NCBI GenBank assembly: GCA_964394665.1
Contig: CAYMYN010000020.1
Coordinates: 32,054-96,053 of the forward strand
Reading direction: 5' to 3'
Source of the DNA: CAYMYN01 sp964394665
Lineage (GTDB): Bacteria > Planctomycetota > UBA1135 > GCA-002686595
Length of the DNA: 64,000 nucleotides
The position numbers and the translations under genes are program-made. The notes under the pieces are model-generated. The model saw only the letters and a program-made list of their open reading frames with translations. It did not search any database and was not told the DNA's origin. Below are positions 21,912 through 31,590 of this stretch, one piece after another (position 1 is the first letter of the stretch; the number at the start of each line of letters is the position of its first letter).

Positions 21912-23081
21912 ATGCAACTCAGCCAGCGCATGTCGATGCTCGGCACCGAGACGGCCTTCGAGGTCCTGGCCAAGGCCAAGGCGCTCGAGGCCCAGGGCCG
22001 CGACATCGTGCACCTGCACATCGGCGCGCCCGATTTCCGCACCCCCGAGAACGTGGTCGAGGCCGGGCGCAAGGCGCTCAAGGACGGCCACCACGCCTAC
22101 ACCCCGGCGCGCGGCATCCCGCAGTTGCGCGAGGCCGTGGCCGACGACCTGCGCCAGCGCCGCGGCGTGTCGGTCGATCCCAAGCAGGTGCTGATCGTGC
22201 CCGGCGGCAAGCCGACGATGTTCTTCGCCATGCTCATGTTCGGTGAGCCGGGCGCGGAGATCCTCTACCCCAACCCCGGCTTCCCGATCTACGAGTCGAT
22301 GATCCGCTTCAGCGGCGCGACGCCGGTGCCGATCGAGCTGCGCGAGAGCCAGGGCTTCTCCTTCAGCGCCGAGGCGGTGCTGAGGAAGATCACGCCGCGC
22401 ACGCGGCTCCTGATCCTCAACTCGCCCGCCAACCCGACCGGCGGCGTCGTGCCGCGGCGCGAGATCGACGCCCTGGTGAAGGGCCTCGCGGCCCACCCGC
22501 AGGTGGTGGTGCTCTCGGACGAGATCTACTCGCGCCTCCTGTACGACGGCGAAGAGCACACCTGCCTGCTCGAGTACGAGTCGCTGCGCGAGCGCACGAT
22601 CCTGCTCGACGGTTGGAGCAAGACCTACGCCATGACCGGCTGGCGCCTGGGCTACGGCGTGTGGCCGAGCGCGCTCGTCGACCACGCCGAGCGCCTGCAG
22701 ATCAACAGCGTGTCGTGCACGAGCGCGGTGGCCCAGTGGGCCGGGCTCGAGGCCCTCAGGGGGCCCCAGGAATCCGTCGAGCGCATGCTGCGCGCGTTCG
22801 ACGAGCGCCGCCGCATCATGGTCGAGGANNNNNNNNNNATCCCCGGCTTCTCGTGCATCCTGCCCAAGGGCGCCTTCTACGCCTTCGCCAACATCACCGG
22901 CACGGGCCTCAAGTCGAAGGAGCTCGAGGAGCGCCTGCTGTACGAGGCCGGCGTGGCCACGATCTCGGGTACGAGCTTCGGCGCCCTGGGCGAGGGCTAC
23001 CTGCGCTTCAGCTACGCCAACAGCGTCGACAACATCCGCGAGGGCCTGCGCCGGGTGCGCGAGTGCCTGCAACCGGTGTGA
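21912..23081 (+). CDS. PLP-dependent aminotransferase, class I (contains assembly gap)
   Basis: 389 residues including four unknown or partly unknown residues from a 10-N gap at 22829-22838. Fold-type I aminotransferase: the substrate-binding SPANPTGG motif (171-178), SDEIYS, PLP-binding Lys237 (DGWSKTYAMTG) and phosphate-binding Arg245. It resembles aspartate/aromatic/alanine aminotransferases of subgroup I-gamma; the amino donor and acceptor cannot be read from sequence. The reading frame is preserved across the gap. The start ATG at 21912 has GAGGA upstream. The stop overlaps the GTG of the threonine aldolase gene. Confidence 0.88.
   Translation: MQLSQRMSMLGTETAFEVLAKAKALEAQGRDIVHLHIGAPDFRTPENVVEAGRKALKDGHHAYTPARGIPQLREAVADDLRQRRGVSVDPKQVLIVPGGKPTMFFAMLMFGEPGAEILYPNPGFPIYESMIRFSGATPVPIELRESQGFSFSAEAVLRKITPRTRLLILNSPANPTGGVVPRREIDALVKGLAAHPQVVVLSDEIYSRLLYDGEEHTCLLEYESLRERTILLDGWSKTYAMTGWRLGYGVWPSALVDHAERLQINSVSCTSAVAQWAGLEALRGPQESVERMLRAFDERRRIMVEXXXXIPGFSCILPKGAFYAFANITGTGLKSKELEERLLYEAGVATISGTSFGALGEGYLRFSYANSVDNIREGLRRVRECLQPV
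22829..22838. other. Assembly gap (10 N)
   Basis: Ten ambiguous bases inside the aminotransferase gene. The frame is the same on both sides, so the true missing length is one more than a multiple of three if the gene is intact. Confidence 0.99.
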
Positions 23082-24109
23082 GCGTCTCCGACTTCCGCAG
23101 CGACACCGTCACCCGACCCACGGCCGCCATGCGGCGCGCCATGGCCGAGGCGGAGGTCGGGGACGACGTGCTCGACGGCGACCCGACCGTGCGCCGCCTC
23201 GAGCAGGCCGCCGCGCGCTGGCTGGGCAAGGAGGCGGCGCTCTTCGTGCCCTCGGGCACGATGGCGAACCAGGTCGCGATCGGCTGCTGGACGCGGCCCG
23301 GCGACGAGCTCGTCGCCGAGCGCGGGGCGCACCTGTTGTGCTACGAGGCCGGTGCGACCGGGTACCTGCACGGCGTGCAGGCCGTGACCCTCGAGGGCGA
23401 GCGCGGGGCCCTCGACCCCCTGGCCGTGCGGCGCGCGATCCGGCCCGACTTCGTGCACTCGCCGCGCACGGCCCTGGTGTGCGTCGAGCAGACCCACATG
23501 GGCTCGGGCGGCCGCGTGGTGCCGCTCGAGAACCTCGTCGCCGTGCGCGCCGCCGCGCGCGAGCGGGAGATCCCGGTGCACCTCGACGGGGCGCGCCTGG
23601 CGAACGCGGCGGTGGCCTCCGGCGTCGACGCCGCGCGTTTCGCGGCCCAGGCCGACTCGGTCTCGTTGTGCTTCTCGAAGGGTCTGGGGGCGCCGGTGGG
23701 CTCGGTGGTGGCGGGGGACGGCGAGTTCCGCGAGCGGGCCGTCCTGGTGCGCAAGCGCCTGGGGGGCTGGATGCGCCAGGCCGGCATCGTGGCCGCCGGC
23801 GCGCTGCACGCCCTCGAGCGGCACGTCGAGCGCCTGGCCGAGGACCACGCCCTGGCGAAGGAACTCGCCGAGCGCCTGCACGCGATCGAGGGCCTCCACG
23901 CGCCGCCCGCCGAGGTCGAGACGAACCTGGTCCTGGTGCGCGTCGAGCGCGCCGGTTGGGACGGCCCGCGCCTGGTCGCGGCCCTCGCCGAGCAGGGCGT
24001 ACGGGTCTCGGCCCTGGCCCCGGACACCCTGCGTTTCGTGACCCACCTCGACGTCGGCCCCGCCGACGCCGAACGCGCGGCGGACGCCCTGGCGCGCATC
24101 CTCGCTTGA
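23078..24109 (+). CDS. ltaE: Low-specificity L-threonine aldolase
   Basis: Cleaves L-threonine or L-allo-threonine to glycine and acetaldehyde using PLP. 343 residues. The N-terminal FRSDTVTRPT motif, EVGDDV, PSGTMANQ, HLDGARLANAAVA and the PLP Lys201 (LCFSKGLGAPVGS) are all intact. The GTG start at 23078 overlaps the aminotransferase stop by four bases, so the two PLP enzymes are probably co-translated. Together they suggest interconversion of glycine, threonine and another amino acid. Confidence 0.92.
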   Translation: MSVSDFRSDTVTRPTAAMRRAMAEAEVGDDVLDGDPTVRRLEQAAARWLGKEAALFVPSGTMANQVAIGCWTRPGDELVAERGAHLLCYEAGATGYLHGVQAVTLEGERGALDPLAVRRAIRPDFVHSPRTALVCVEQTHMGSGGRVVPLENLVAVRAAAREREIPVHLDGARLANAAVASGVDAARFAAQADSVSLCFSKGLGAPVGSVVAGDGEFRERAVLVRKRLGGWMRQAGIVAAGALHALERHVERLAEDHALAKELAERLHAIEGLHAPPAEVETNLVLVRVERAGWDGPRLVAALAEQGVRVSALAPDTLRFVTHLDVGPADAERAADALARILA

Positions 24110-24276
24110 GGGCCCCGGCGCCCCGCGCGCTCCCGACCCCGGCCGACCCAGCCCGCGTCGAGGCCCGCGATCGGTGTCGATCGGCGCGCGGGAAGGCGGG
24201 CTGGCGGAGGACTCGGGGGGAACGGGGCGATATCCTCTGCGGCCGTCCCCGCCCCCGCGCGCACGAGCCCCTGCCG

Positions 24277-25641
24277 ATGAGCATCTTCAAGGCCTACGAC
24301 ATCCGCGGTCTGGTCCCCTCGGAGCTCGACGCGCCCCGGGCGCGGCGCATCGGGAGGGCCTTCGCCGACTTCCTGGGGGCCCGGCGTCTGCTGGTGGGGC
24401 GCGACATGCGCAGCCATTCGCCCGAGCTCGCCGCGGCGGTCTGCGAGGGCATCCGCGACGCGGGCTGCGACGTGGTCGACATCGGTCTGGCGTCGACGCC
24501 CATGACCTACTACGGCATCGGCTCGGACCCGGCCCTCGACGGCGGCCTGTGCGTCACGGCCAGCCACAACCCGGGGCAGTACAACGGCATGAAGCTCTGC
24601 GGTCGGGGCGCGACGCCGATCTCGGGCGCCACCGGCATCCGCGAGATCGAGGCGCTCGTCGCCGCCCCCGCGCCCCCCGCCGCCGCGCGCCGCGGTGCCC
24701 ACGAACAGCGCGAGCTGCTGGCCGCCTACGCCGACCACGTGGCCTCGTTCGCGCGCCTGGGCGGGCCGATCGAGGTGGCGATCGACGCCGCCAACGGCAT
24801 GGCGGGCTACACCCTGCCCGCGATCCTCGAGCGCCTGCCCCTGGTGCGCGCCACGACGCTGTTGATGGAGCCCGACGGCACCTTCCCGGTGCACGAGGCG
24901 AACCCGCTCAAGGAGGAGAACCTCGACCTGGTGCGCGAGCGCGTGCGCTCGAGCGGCGCGCGCCTGGGCGTGGGCTTCGACGGCGACGCCGACCGCTGCT
25001 GCTTCGTCGACGAGACCGGCCGCACCGTGTCCGCCGACCTGATGACCGCCCTGCTCGCCGGGCCGTTCCTGCGCTCGCACCCCGGCCGGCCGATCGTCTA
25101 CGACCTGCGCAGCTCGTGGGTCGTCAAGGAGGTCGTGCGCGCCGGCGGCGGCGAGGCGATCCGCGATCGCGTCGGGCACTCGTTCATCAAGGCCACGATG
25201 CGCGCGCGCAACGCGATCTTCGGCGGCGAGCTCTCGGGGCACTTCTACTTCGCCGAGAACTTCACCACCGACTCGGGCGTCCTGGCCCTGGTCTCGGCCC
25301 TCAACCTGCTCTCGGCCCCCGAGCACCGGGGCCAGAGCTTCTCGAGCCTCGTCGCGGGGCTGCGCCGCTACCACGCGACCGGCGAGATCAACTTCCACGT
25401 GGCCGACAAGGACGCGGCCATCGCGCGCTTGAGGTCGACCTTCGCCGACGGCCGCCAGGACGAGCTCGACGGCATCACGGTCGAGTACGGGGATCTGGAC
25501 TCGCCCGACTGGTGGTGGTTCAACGTGCGGGCCTCGAACACCGAACCCCTGTTGCGCCTCAACCTCGAGGCCCGCACGGCTGCTCTGCGCGACGCCAAGC
25601 GCGCCCAGCTCGTGGCCCTGCTGGGCGAGCCGGAGGCCTGA
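24277..25641 (+). CDS. Phosphomannomutase / phosphoglucomutase
   Basis: Alpha-D-phosphohexomutase of 454 residues. It has all four domains: the phosphoserine loop TASHNP with Ser96, the Mg site DGDADR (235-240), the sugar-binding GGELSGH and the C-terminal phosphate-binding RASNTEPLLR. It interconverts hexose 6- and 1-phosphates for nucleotide-sugar synthesis, which fits the LPS/O-antigen genes downstream. Mannose or glucose specificity cannot be decided. A possible -10 box TATCCT lies at 24231-24236. Confidence 0.93.
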   Translation: MSIFKAYDIRGLVPSELDAPRARRIGRAFADFLGARRLLVGRDMRSHSPELAAAVCEGIRDAGCDVVDIGLASTPMTYYGIGSDPALDGGLCVTASHNPGQYNGMKLCGRGATPISGATGIREIEALVAAPAPPAAARRGAHEQRELLAAYADHVASFARLGGPIEVAIDAANGMAGYTLPAILERLPLVRATTLLMEPDGTFPVHEANPLKEENLDLVRERVRSSGARLGVGFDGDADRCCFVDETGRTVSADLMTALLAGPFLRSHPGRPIVYDLRSSWVVKEVVRAGGGEAIRDRVGHSFIKATMRARNAIFGGELSGHFYFAENFTTDSGVLALVSALNLLSAPEHRGQSFSSLVAGLRRYHATGEINFHVADKDAAIARLRSTFADGRQDELDGITVEYGDLDSPDWWWFNVRASNTEPLLRLNLEARTAALRDAKRAQLVALLGEPEA

Positions 25642-25664
25642 GGCCCGGGCGCGAGTCCAAGCCC

Positions 25665-27494
25665 ATGCTGCGCCACCTGCTCCTGGCCCTGCCGCCGCTC
25701 CTCGCGCCGCTTCTCCCGGGCGCGCAGGAGCCGAAGGCCCCGCCCGCCGAGCGCGCGGAGCTTCCCTGGGCCGAGCTCGTGGCGCGCGACGCGACCCTGG
25801 GCTTCAGCGCGCGCAGCGCGGCCCAGGCCCGGCGCGAGCTGAGCGCGGGCGGTCTCGTTCCGGCCGAGCGGGCGCCGGCCCTCCTGGCCCTGGGGCTGGG
25901 CGGCGCCCTGCGCGAGCTGGCGCTGCTCGAGTCGAGCGCCCTCGAGGGCGCGCTCGAGGAGCGTTGCGCGGCCGTGCTCGCCCTGGGCGAGCTGGGGGGC
26001 GGCATGCGCGGGCGGCTCCTGCACCTGCTGGACGACCCCGAGCCGGCGGTGGCCGGCTGCGCGCTCCTGGCCGCGTTGCGCCTCGACCCGGTGGCGATGC
26101 GCGGGCGGGTCGACCGCATCGCCGGGGACCCGGAGCACCCGCTGGCCGACGAGGCGCGGCGCGTGCTGCTCTTCTCGATCGACCCCGCGAGCGCGCCGCC
26201 CTCGCTGGCCGGCCGGCGGTTGCTCGAGCTGCGCTACCAGGCCGCGCGCCGCTACGGCCTGGTCGAGGGCCAACCCTTCGAGCTGCTGCTCCTGCGCCGG
26301 CTGCTGGCCGACGGGCACTTCCTCGACTCGGTGGTGTTGCTGGCCGCGGCCGAGCTCGACGCGCCGATCGTGGCCGACCAACTCCTCGCGACTCTGCTCG
26401 AGCGGGGCGGCGAGGTCAGCCTGCGGGCGGCGGTGCGCGGCATCCCCGGCTCCCTCGGGGAGCTCGTGCGCCACGGTCTGTGGACGCCGGACGGGGCCGA
26501 ATGGGAGACGATCCTCACCGAGCTCTCCCGCGAACGCACGCCGAGCGGGGCCCTGATCCTGCTGAGGATCGCGCAGGAGCGTTTCCCCGGGCGCCTGGCG
26601 GTGACCGAGCTCCTGGCGCGGCTGGACGCGGCCGAGGACCTGGCTGCCCTGCGCGCGGGGCAGGCGCAGCGTCCGCCTTCGGAACAGATCGAGGTCGCGG
26701 CGGTCTGGGGCGCGTCCTCCGATCCCCTGGCCATCGAGGGGCTCGAGGAGCTCGCCCGCTCCTCCGATCCGGCCGTGCGCGCGGCGGCGCTCGTGCAGGG
26801 CGCGCGCCTGCGCCTCCCCGGCGCCGTGAAGGGGGTGCGCGAGGTGTTCGCCGATCCGGAGCACCTCGAGCGGCCCCACATGCTGCGCGTGGCGTTCGCC
26901 GCGGCCCACGATCCGCGCCTGCACGGCTTGCTCGAGGAGCTCCTGGGAGAGGCCGATCCGGGGCCCGCGCGGCGCGAGCTCGCCGCCGTGCTGGCCGAGC
27001 AGGGACGGCCGGATGCGGTGCGCGTCCTGCTCGAGGAGCTCGCCGCGGATCCGCCCGCGGGGCCGGAGCTCGCGCGCGCCCTGCGCGCCCTGGCGCGCCG
27101 GCCGACCCTCGAGGTGCGCGACGAGCTCGTGCGCCGTTTCCCGCTCGAGGACGACGTCGAGGCCAACGTGGAGCTGTGTCTGGGCCTGGTGCGCGCGCGC
27201 GACGCCAGCGTGCTGTCCGTGCTGCGCGCGGCCCTCTGGAGCGACCCCTTCGAGCGCAGCCTGTTGGCCGCGGCGCTCGTGCGGCAGGTCGGCGGCGCGC
27301 ACGCCCTGCGGCTCGAGCTCGACCGCGTCCCGGCCCGCGCCAACTCGCGCGACCTGCGGCGCGTGGGCTTCGCGATGGGGCTGATGGGCGGGATCGAGGA
27401 GGCCGAGTGGCTCGCCGCGCGGCGCGGCGGCGGCTCGGGCGACCCGGCGGTGCAGGGCGCCTACCTCGGCGCCCTCGCCGCGCGCACCCTGTGA
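25665..27494 (+). CDS. Secreted HEAT-repeat-like protein
   Basis: 609 residues. A signal peptide (about 1-20, Leu/Pro-rich, ending in PGAQ) is followed by helical repeats of the HEAT/armadillo kind for most of the length, with recurring acidic-hydrophobic pairs. No catalytic motif is visible. It is unrelated in detail to the HEAT lipoprotein at 15905-17401, but similar in architecture. It follows the phosphomannomutase by 23 bp and precedes the SAM hydrolase by 23 bp. Function unknown. Confidence 0.72.
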   Translation: MLRHLLLALPPLLAPLLPGAQEPKAPPAERAELPWAELVARDATLGFSARSAAQARRELSAGGLVPAERAPALLALGLGGALRELALLESSALEGALEERCAAVLALGELGGGMRGRLLHLLDDPEPAVAGCALLAALRLDPVAMRGRVDRIAGDPEHPLADEARRVLLFSIDPASAPPSLAGRRLLELRYQAARRYGLVEGQPFELLLLRRLLADGHFLDSVVLLAAAELDAPIVADQLLATLLERGGEVSLRAAVRGIPGSLGELVRHGLWTPDGAEWETILTELSRERTPSGALILLRIAQERFPGRLAVTELLARLDAAEDLAALRAGQAQRPPSEQIEVAAVWGASSDPLAIEGLEELARSSDPAVRAAALVQGARLRLPGAVKGVREVFADPEHLERPHMLRVAFAAAHDPRLHGLLEELLGEADPGPARRELAAVLAEQGRPDAVRVLLEELAADPPAGPELARALRALARRPTLEVRDELVRRFPLEDDVEANVELCLGLVRARDASVLSVLRAALWSDPFERSLLAAALVRQVGGAHALRLELDRVPARANSRDLRRVGFAMGLMGGIEEAEWLAARRGGGSGDPAVQGAYLGALAARTL

Positions 27495-27517
27495 GGCCCG
27501 AGTCGGAGCGCGACCCC

Positions 27518-28321
27518 ATGTCGGCCGGACCCTGGAAGCCCTGCGGGCTCGTGACGCTCCTGACCGACTTCGGGCTCGCCGATCCGTTCGTGGGCGTGAT
27601 GAAGGGCGTGTTGCTCGGGCGCGCGCCGGCGGCGCGCATCGTCGACCTGTGCCACGGCGTGCCGCCCCAGGCGGTGGCGGTCGCCGCGTGGCACCTGGCC
27701 GGTTCCCGCGCCTACTTCCCGCCCGGCACGGTGCACGTCGCGGTCGTCGATCCGGGGGTCGGCTCGCAGCGCCGGATCCTGGTCGCCCTCGACCGCGGGC
27801 AAGCGTTCCTGGCGCCGGACAACGGGCTGCTCGGGCCGGTGCTCTCGGCCGCGGCCGACGTGCGCGCGCTCGACGTGCCGCGCTTCGCCTTGCCCGGCCG
27901 GGCCCGCACCTTCGACGGCCGGGACGTGTTCGCGCCCGCGGCGGCGGCCCTCGCCGCGGGGCTCGATCCGCGCGCGGCGGGGGAGCGCTGCGGCGACTGG
28001 CAGCGCCTGGACCTGGGCACGGCCCGCGCCCACCCCGGGGGCGGGCTCGAGGTCGGGGTGCTGTGCGCGGACCGCTTCGGGAACCTGGTCACGGCCTTCG
28101 ATCCGCGGGACCTCCCGGGTTGGCCCATGGATTGGACCGTCACGGCGGGCGGGCGGGAGCTCTCCGTGCTCGGCACCTACGCCGAGGCCGCGCCGGGCTC
28201 GGCCCTGGCTCTGGTAGGCTCGTTGGGCACCCTGGAGGTGGCCGTGCGCGACGGCGACGCCGCGCGGGAGCTGGGCCTGGGCCCGGGCGGGCGCCTGGTG
28301 CTGAGGAGACACACGTCATGA
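27518..28321 (+). CDS. S-adenosylmethionine hydrolase (SAM hydroxide adenosyltransferase, DUF62 family)
   Basis: 267 residues. The N-terminal LLTDFGLADPFVGVMKG signature holds the Asp residues that bind the ribose. VAVVDPGVGS and the substrate loop APDNGLL are typical of the chlorinase/fluorinase superfamily; hydrolases of this family split SAM into adenosine and methionine with water. The fluorinase-specific long insert is absent, so halogenation is unlikely. The stop overlaps the ATG of the arginase gene. Confidence 0.87.
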   Translation: MSAGPWKPCGLVTLLTDFGLADPFVGVMKGVLLGRAPAARIVDLCHGVPPQAVAVAAWHLAGSRAYFPPGTVHVAVVDPGVGSQRRILVALDRGQAFLAPDNGLLGPVLSAAADVRALDVPRFALPGRARTFDGRDVFAPAAAALAAGLDPRAAGERCGDWQRLDLGTARAHPGGGLEVGVLCADRFGNLVTAFDPRDLPGWPMDWTVTAGGRELSVLGTYAEAAPGSALALVGSLGTLEVAVRDGDAARELGLGPGGRLVLRRHTS

Positions 28322-29232
28322 TGGACCGCAAGGTGGCGTTGCTCGGCGTGCCCATGGACCTGGGCGGCGGCCGGCGGGGGGTCGACATGGGCCCCAGCGC
28401 CCTGCGCATCGCCGGCATCGAGACGCGCGTGCGGGCCCTCGGCCTGGCCTTCGAGGACCGGGGCAACGTGCCGGTGGAGGAGCCCGAGTCCCTCGATCCC
28501 CGCAATCCGCGGGCGCGGTTCCTGCGCGAGATCTCGGCCGCCTGCGCGGAAGTGCGGGGTCGCGTCGAGCAGATCCTCGCCGACGGTGCCTTCCCGCTGG
28601 TGGTGGGGGGGGACCACTCGATCGCCGCCGGCACGATCGCCGGCCTTTCCTCGTTCCACCACGCCCGCGGCGAGCGCCTGGGCCTGATCTGGTTCGACGC
28701 CCACGGCGACATGAACACCCCCGAGACCAGCCCCTCGGGCAACATCCACGGCATGCCCCTGGCCGCCGTCCTGGGCCACGGGCCGGAGGAGCTGACGCGC
28801 CTGGGCTCCAGGTTCCCGATGGTGGACGTCGAGAACGCGGTGCTCGTCGGCGTGCGCTCCCTCGACCGGCGCGAGCGCGAGCTGATCCACGAGTCGGGCA
28901 TCCAGACCTTCACCATGCGCGACATCGACGTGCAGGGCATCCACCGCGTGATGCAGCAGGCGATCGCGATCGCCACCCGAGGCACGGCGGGCTTCCACCT
29001 CTCGTTCGACCTCGACGGCACGGACCCCGGGGCCGCGCCGGGGGTCGGCACGCCGGTGCGCGGGGGCACCACCTACCGCGAGTCCCACGTCGTCATGGAG
29101 CACGCCGCCGAGAGCGGCAAGCTGCTGGGGCTCGAGCTGACCGAGATCAACCCGATCCTCGACACCCGCAACCAGACGGCCGAGTTCGCCGTCGAGCTCG
29201 CCCTGTCGGCGCTCGGCCAGTCGGTGCTCTAG
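28318..29232 (+). CDS. Arginase / ureohydrolase family enzyme
   Basis: 304 residues. Dinuclear manganese ligands are intact: His100 (GGDHS), Asp127, His129 and Asp131 (DAHGDMN), Asp231 and Asp233 (SFDLDGTDP). GNIHGMPLA and the C-terminal LELTEINPILD agree with arginase proper more than agmatinase, giving urea and ornithine from arginine. The family motif SFDVDA reads SFDLDG here. The start ATG at 28318 overlaps the SAM hydrolase stop, with GAGGAGA upstream; a second ATG immediately follows. Confidence 0.9.
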   Translation: MMDRKVALLGVPMDLGGGRRGVDMGPSALRIAGIETRVRALGLAFEDRGNVPVEEPESLDPRNPRARFLREISAACAEVRGRVEQILADGAFPLVVGGDHSIAAGTIAGLSSFHHARGERLGLIWFDAHGDMNTPETSPSGNIHGMPLAAVLGHGPEELTRLGSRFPMVDVENAVLVGVRSLDRRERELIHESGIQTFTMRDIDVQGIHRVMQQAIAIATRGTAGFHLSFDLDGTDPGAAPGVGTPVRGGTTYRESHVVMEHAAESGKLLGLELTEINPILDTRNQTAEFAVELALSALGQSVL

Positions 29233-29248
29233 CCCCCAGGCGTCCCCC

Positions 29249-30271
29249 GTGCTCGACCTGCTCCGATCCCTGGTCCGCAACCGGCGCCTCTTGCGCGACT
29301 TCGTCGTGCGCGACCTCAAGGCGCGCTACGTGGGCTCGAGCATGGGTTTCTTCTGGTCGGTGGTCTTCCCGATCATCAACCTGGCGATCTACTCCTTCGT
29401 CTTCCGCGTCATCCTCAAGATGCGTTGGGGGGACGCCATGCCGGCCGAGGAGGTGGTGCTCCTCATGTTCGCCGGCATCCTCGTCTGGGTGTCGTTCGCC
29501 GAGAGCGTGTCGCGCATCACGAACTCGCTGGTCGAGAACGGCAATCTCATCCAGAAGATCGTCTTCCCCTCCGAGATCCTCGGGCCCTACCTCACGATCT
29601 CGTCGGTCGTGAACATGACGCTCGGCTTGCCGGTGCTGCTGGTCGGCGTGCTCTGGTTCGGCTACGTGAGCCCGCGGGCGGAGGGCGTCGCCGACGCGCG
29701 CACCGCGCTGACGAGCGTCGAGGTCGCCGGGCCCGTGCCTGACACCCCGATCTTCGAGCAGGACGAGCCGAGCTCCCAGCAGCTCCTGCGCGAGGAGCTG
29801 CGCCAGGTCAAGGAGCGCGCCGCGCACCTCGAGGCCCTCCTGCTCAGCGACCGCAAGCCCGTCGTGGCCGAGATCGAGGACCGGGACCTGGGCTTCGGTC
29901 TCGGTCTCCTGGCCCTGCCGCTCCTGATGTTGCTGCAGGGCACCTTCGCGGTCGGCCTCGGCTACCTGCTCTCGACCCTCAACCTCTTCCTGCGCGACAC
30001 CTACCACCTCGTCGGGGTGCTGCTGACGGTCTGGATGTTCGCGACGCCGATCTTCTACCCGGCGTTCCTCGTGCAGAAGGAGGGCTTCGGTTGGCTGCTC
30101 CAGATCAACCCGATGTACTGGCTGATCGAGGCCTACCGCGACGTGTTGCTGTACGGCCAATTCCCGCCGCTGCTCGACCTCGCGCTCTTCGCGAGCATCG
30201 CGTGCCTGGTCCTCCTCCTCGGCGCCGCCTTCTTCCGCGCGCAGAAGAAGCGTTTCCCGGACCTCCTCTGA
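29249..30271 (+). CDS. ABC-2 type polysaccharide export permease (Wzm-like)
   Basis: 340 residues from a GTG at 29249. Membrane permease that exports lipid-linked O-antigen or teichoic-type polymers across the inner membrane. The N-terminal interface helix (RDFVVRDLKARY) and the segments near 33-53, 66-84, 105-135, 215-245 and later match Wzm/TagG. Unusually, about residues 141-215 form a hydrophilic insert with a predicted helix (LLREELRQVKERAAHLEALLL) where related permeases have a short loop. It is 16 bp after the arginase stop and 5 bp before the Wzt gene. Confidence 0.87.
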   Translation: MLDLLRSLVRNRRLLRDFVVRDLKARYVGSSMGFFWSVVFPIINLAIYSFVFRVILKMRWGDAMPAEEVVLLMFAGILVWVSFAESVSRITNSLVENGNLIQKIVFPSEILGPYLTISSVVNMTLGLPVLLVGVLWFGYVSPRAEGVADARTALTSVEVAGPVPDTPIFEQDEPSSQQLLREELRQVKERAAHLEALLLSDRKPVVAEIEDRDLGFGLGLLALPLLMLLQGTFAVGLGYLLSTLNLFLRDTYHLVGVLLTVWMFATPIFYPAFLVQKEGFGWLLQINPMYWLIEAYRDVLLYGQFPPLLDLALFASIACLVLLLGAAFFRAQKKRFPDLL

Positions 30272-30276
30272 CCGGC

Positions 30277-31590
30277 ATGGCCGAGACCGTGACCCCGCCC
30301 GGATCCAGCGCCGTCTCGAAGACCGGGACGAGCGCGATCGTCGTCAAGGGCGCCTCGAAGGCGTACCAGATCTACGACAAGCCCATCCACCGGCTGTGGG
30401 ACCTCGTCCTGCCGGGGAAGAAACGCTGCCGCGAGTTCTGGGCCCTGCGCGAGGTCTACCTCGACATCCCCAAGGGCAGCACGGTCGGCATCATCGGCGA
30501 GAACGGGGCCGGGAAGAGCACGCTCCTCAAGCTCCTCACGGGCATCTGCGAGCCCACCACGGGCGAGGTGCACGTCGAGGGCCGCATCGCGTCGCTGCTC
30601 GAGCTCGGTGCGGGGTTCCACCCCGAGTTCAGCGGCCGCGAGAACGTCTTCCTCAACTGCTCGATCCTCGGGATGGGCGACGAGGAGATCCGCGCCAAGT
30701 TCGACTCGATCGTGGCCTTCAGCGAGCTCGGCGAGTTCATCGACCGGCCGGTCAAGACCTACAGCTCGGGGATGTACGTGCGGCTCGGCTTCTCGGTGGC
30801 CTCCAGCGTCGACCCCGACATCCTGCTGATCGACGAGGCGCTGTCGGTGGGGGACGAACACTTCAAGGGCAAGTGCCTGCGACGCCTCAACGAGTTCGCC
30901 GAGCAGGGCAAGACGACCGTCTTCGTCTCCCACGACCTGGGCGCGGTGAAGAGCATGTGCCAGTGGGTGGTGCTGCTCGACCAGGGCCGCGTGCTCGAGC
31001 AGGGCCCGGCCGAGAAGGTCGCCGACGAGTACTTGAAGCGCGCCCACGCCCGCGGCAACGAACGGCTCTCGATGCTCGACCGGCAGCAGAGCGAGTACCC
31101 GCGCTGGGGCAGCGGCGAGGTCGAGGTGACGCGCGTCGAGATGCTCGACGCGGACGGGCGCGCGAGCCACGTCTTCGAGAGCGGCCGGCCCTTTCGCGTG
31201 CGTCTCGCCTACCGGGCCCAGCGCGCGGCGCGCCGGCCGGTGTTCGGCCTGGGGCTCTACCGCTCGGACGGCACCTACGTCAACGGCTCGAACCACCACT
31301 GGCGCCACGAACCGATCGAGCTCACGGACCTCGCGCCGGGCGAGGAGGGCACGGTCGAGCTCGCCTTCGAGGCCCTGCCCCTGCTCGCCGGCCAGTACTA
31401 CCTGACGAGTTTCCTCTACGACCACTCCGTGCCCGCGCCGACGGCCATCGACCACCGCGAACACGTGCTGACCTTCGAGGTGCTCGACCCGCGCCACCAC
31501 CAGCACGGCCTGCTCTACCTGCCGACGCTCTGGAGCGTCGAGCGACGTTTCCCCGACGGCCGCACCGAGCGGAGGGATTCGCGCTCGTGA
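30277..31590 (+). CDS. ABC polysaccharide export ATPase with C-terminal carbohydrate-binding domain (Wzt-like)
   Basis: 437 residues. Residues 20-265 are an ABC domain: Walker A GENGAGKS (74-81), the family-specific signature YSSGMYVRLGFS, Walker B ILLIDEALSVGD and switch His (VSHDL). Residues about 275-425 are a beta-rich Wzt_C domain, which in E. coli O8/O9a reads the non-reducing end of a finished O-antigen before export. Together with the permease it forms the exporter; the next gene supplies a methyltransferase that could make the recognised cap. The stop overlaps the GTG of that gene. Confidence 0.92.
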   Translation: MAETVTPPGSSAVSKTGTSAIVVKGASKAYQIYDKPIHRLWDLVLPGKKRCREFWALREVYLDIPKGSTVGIIGENGAGKSTLLKLLTGICEPTTGEVHVEGRIASLLELGAGFHPEFSGRENVFLNCSILGMGDEEIRAKFDSIVAFSELGEFIDRPVKTYSSGMYVRLGFSVASSVDPDILLIDEALSVGDEHFKGKCLRRLNEFAEQGKTTVFVSHDLGAVKSMCQWVVLLDQGRVLEQGPAEKVADEYLKRAHARGNERLSMLDRQQSEYPRWGSGEVEVTRVEMLDADGRASHVFESGRPFRVRLAYRAQRAARRPVFGLGLYRSDGTYVNGSNHHWRHEPIELTDLAPGEEGTVELAFEALPLLAGQYYLTSFLYDHSVPAPTAIDHREHVLTFEVLDPRHHQHGLLYLPTLWSVERRFPDGRTERRDSRS

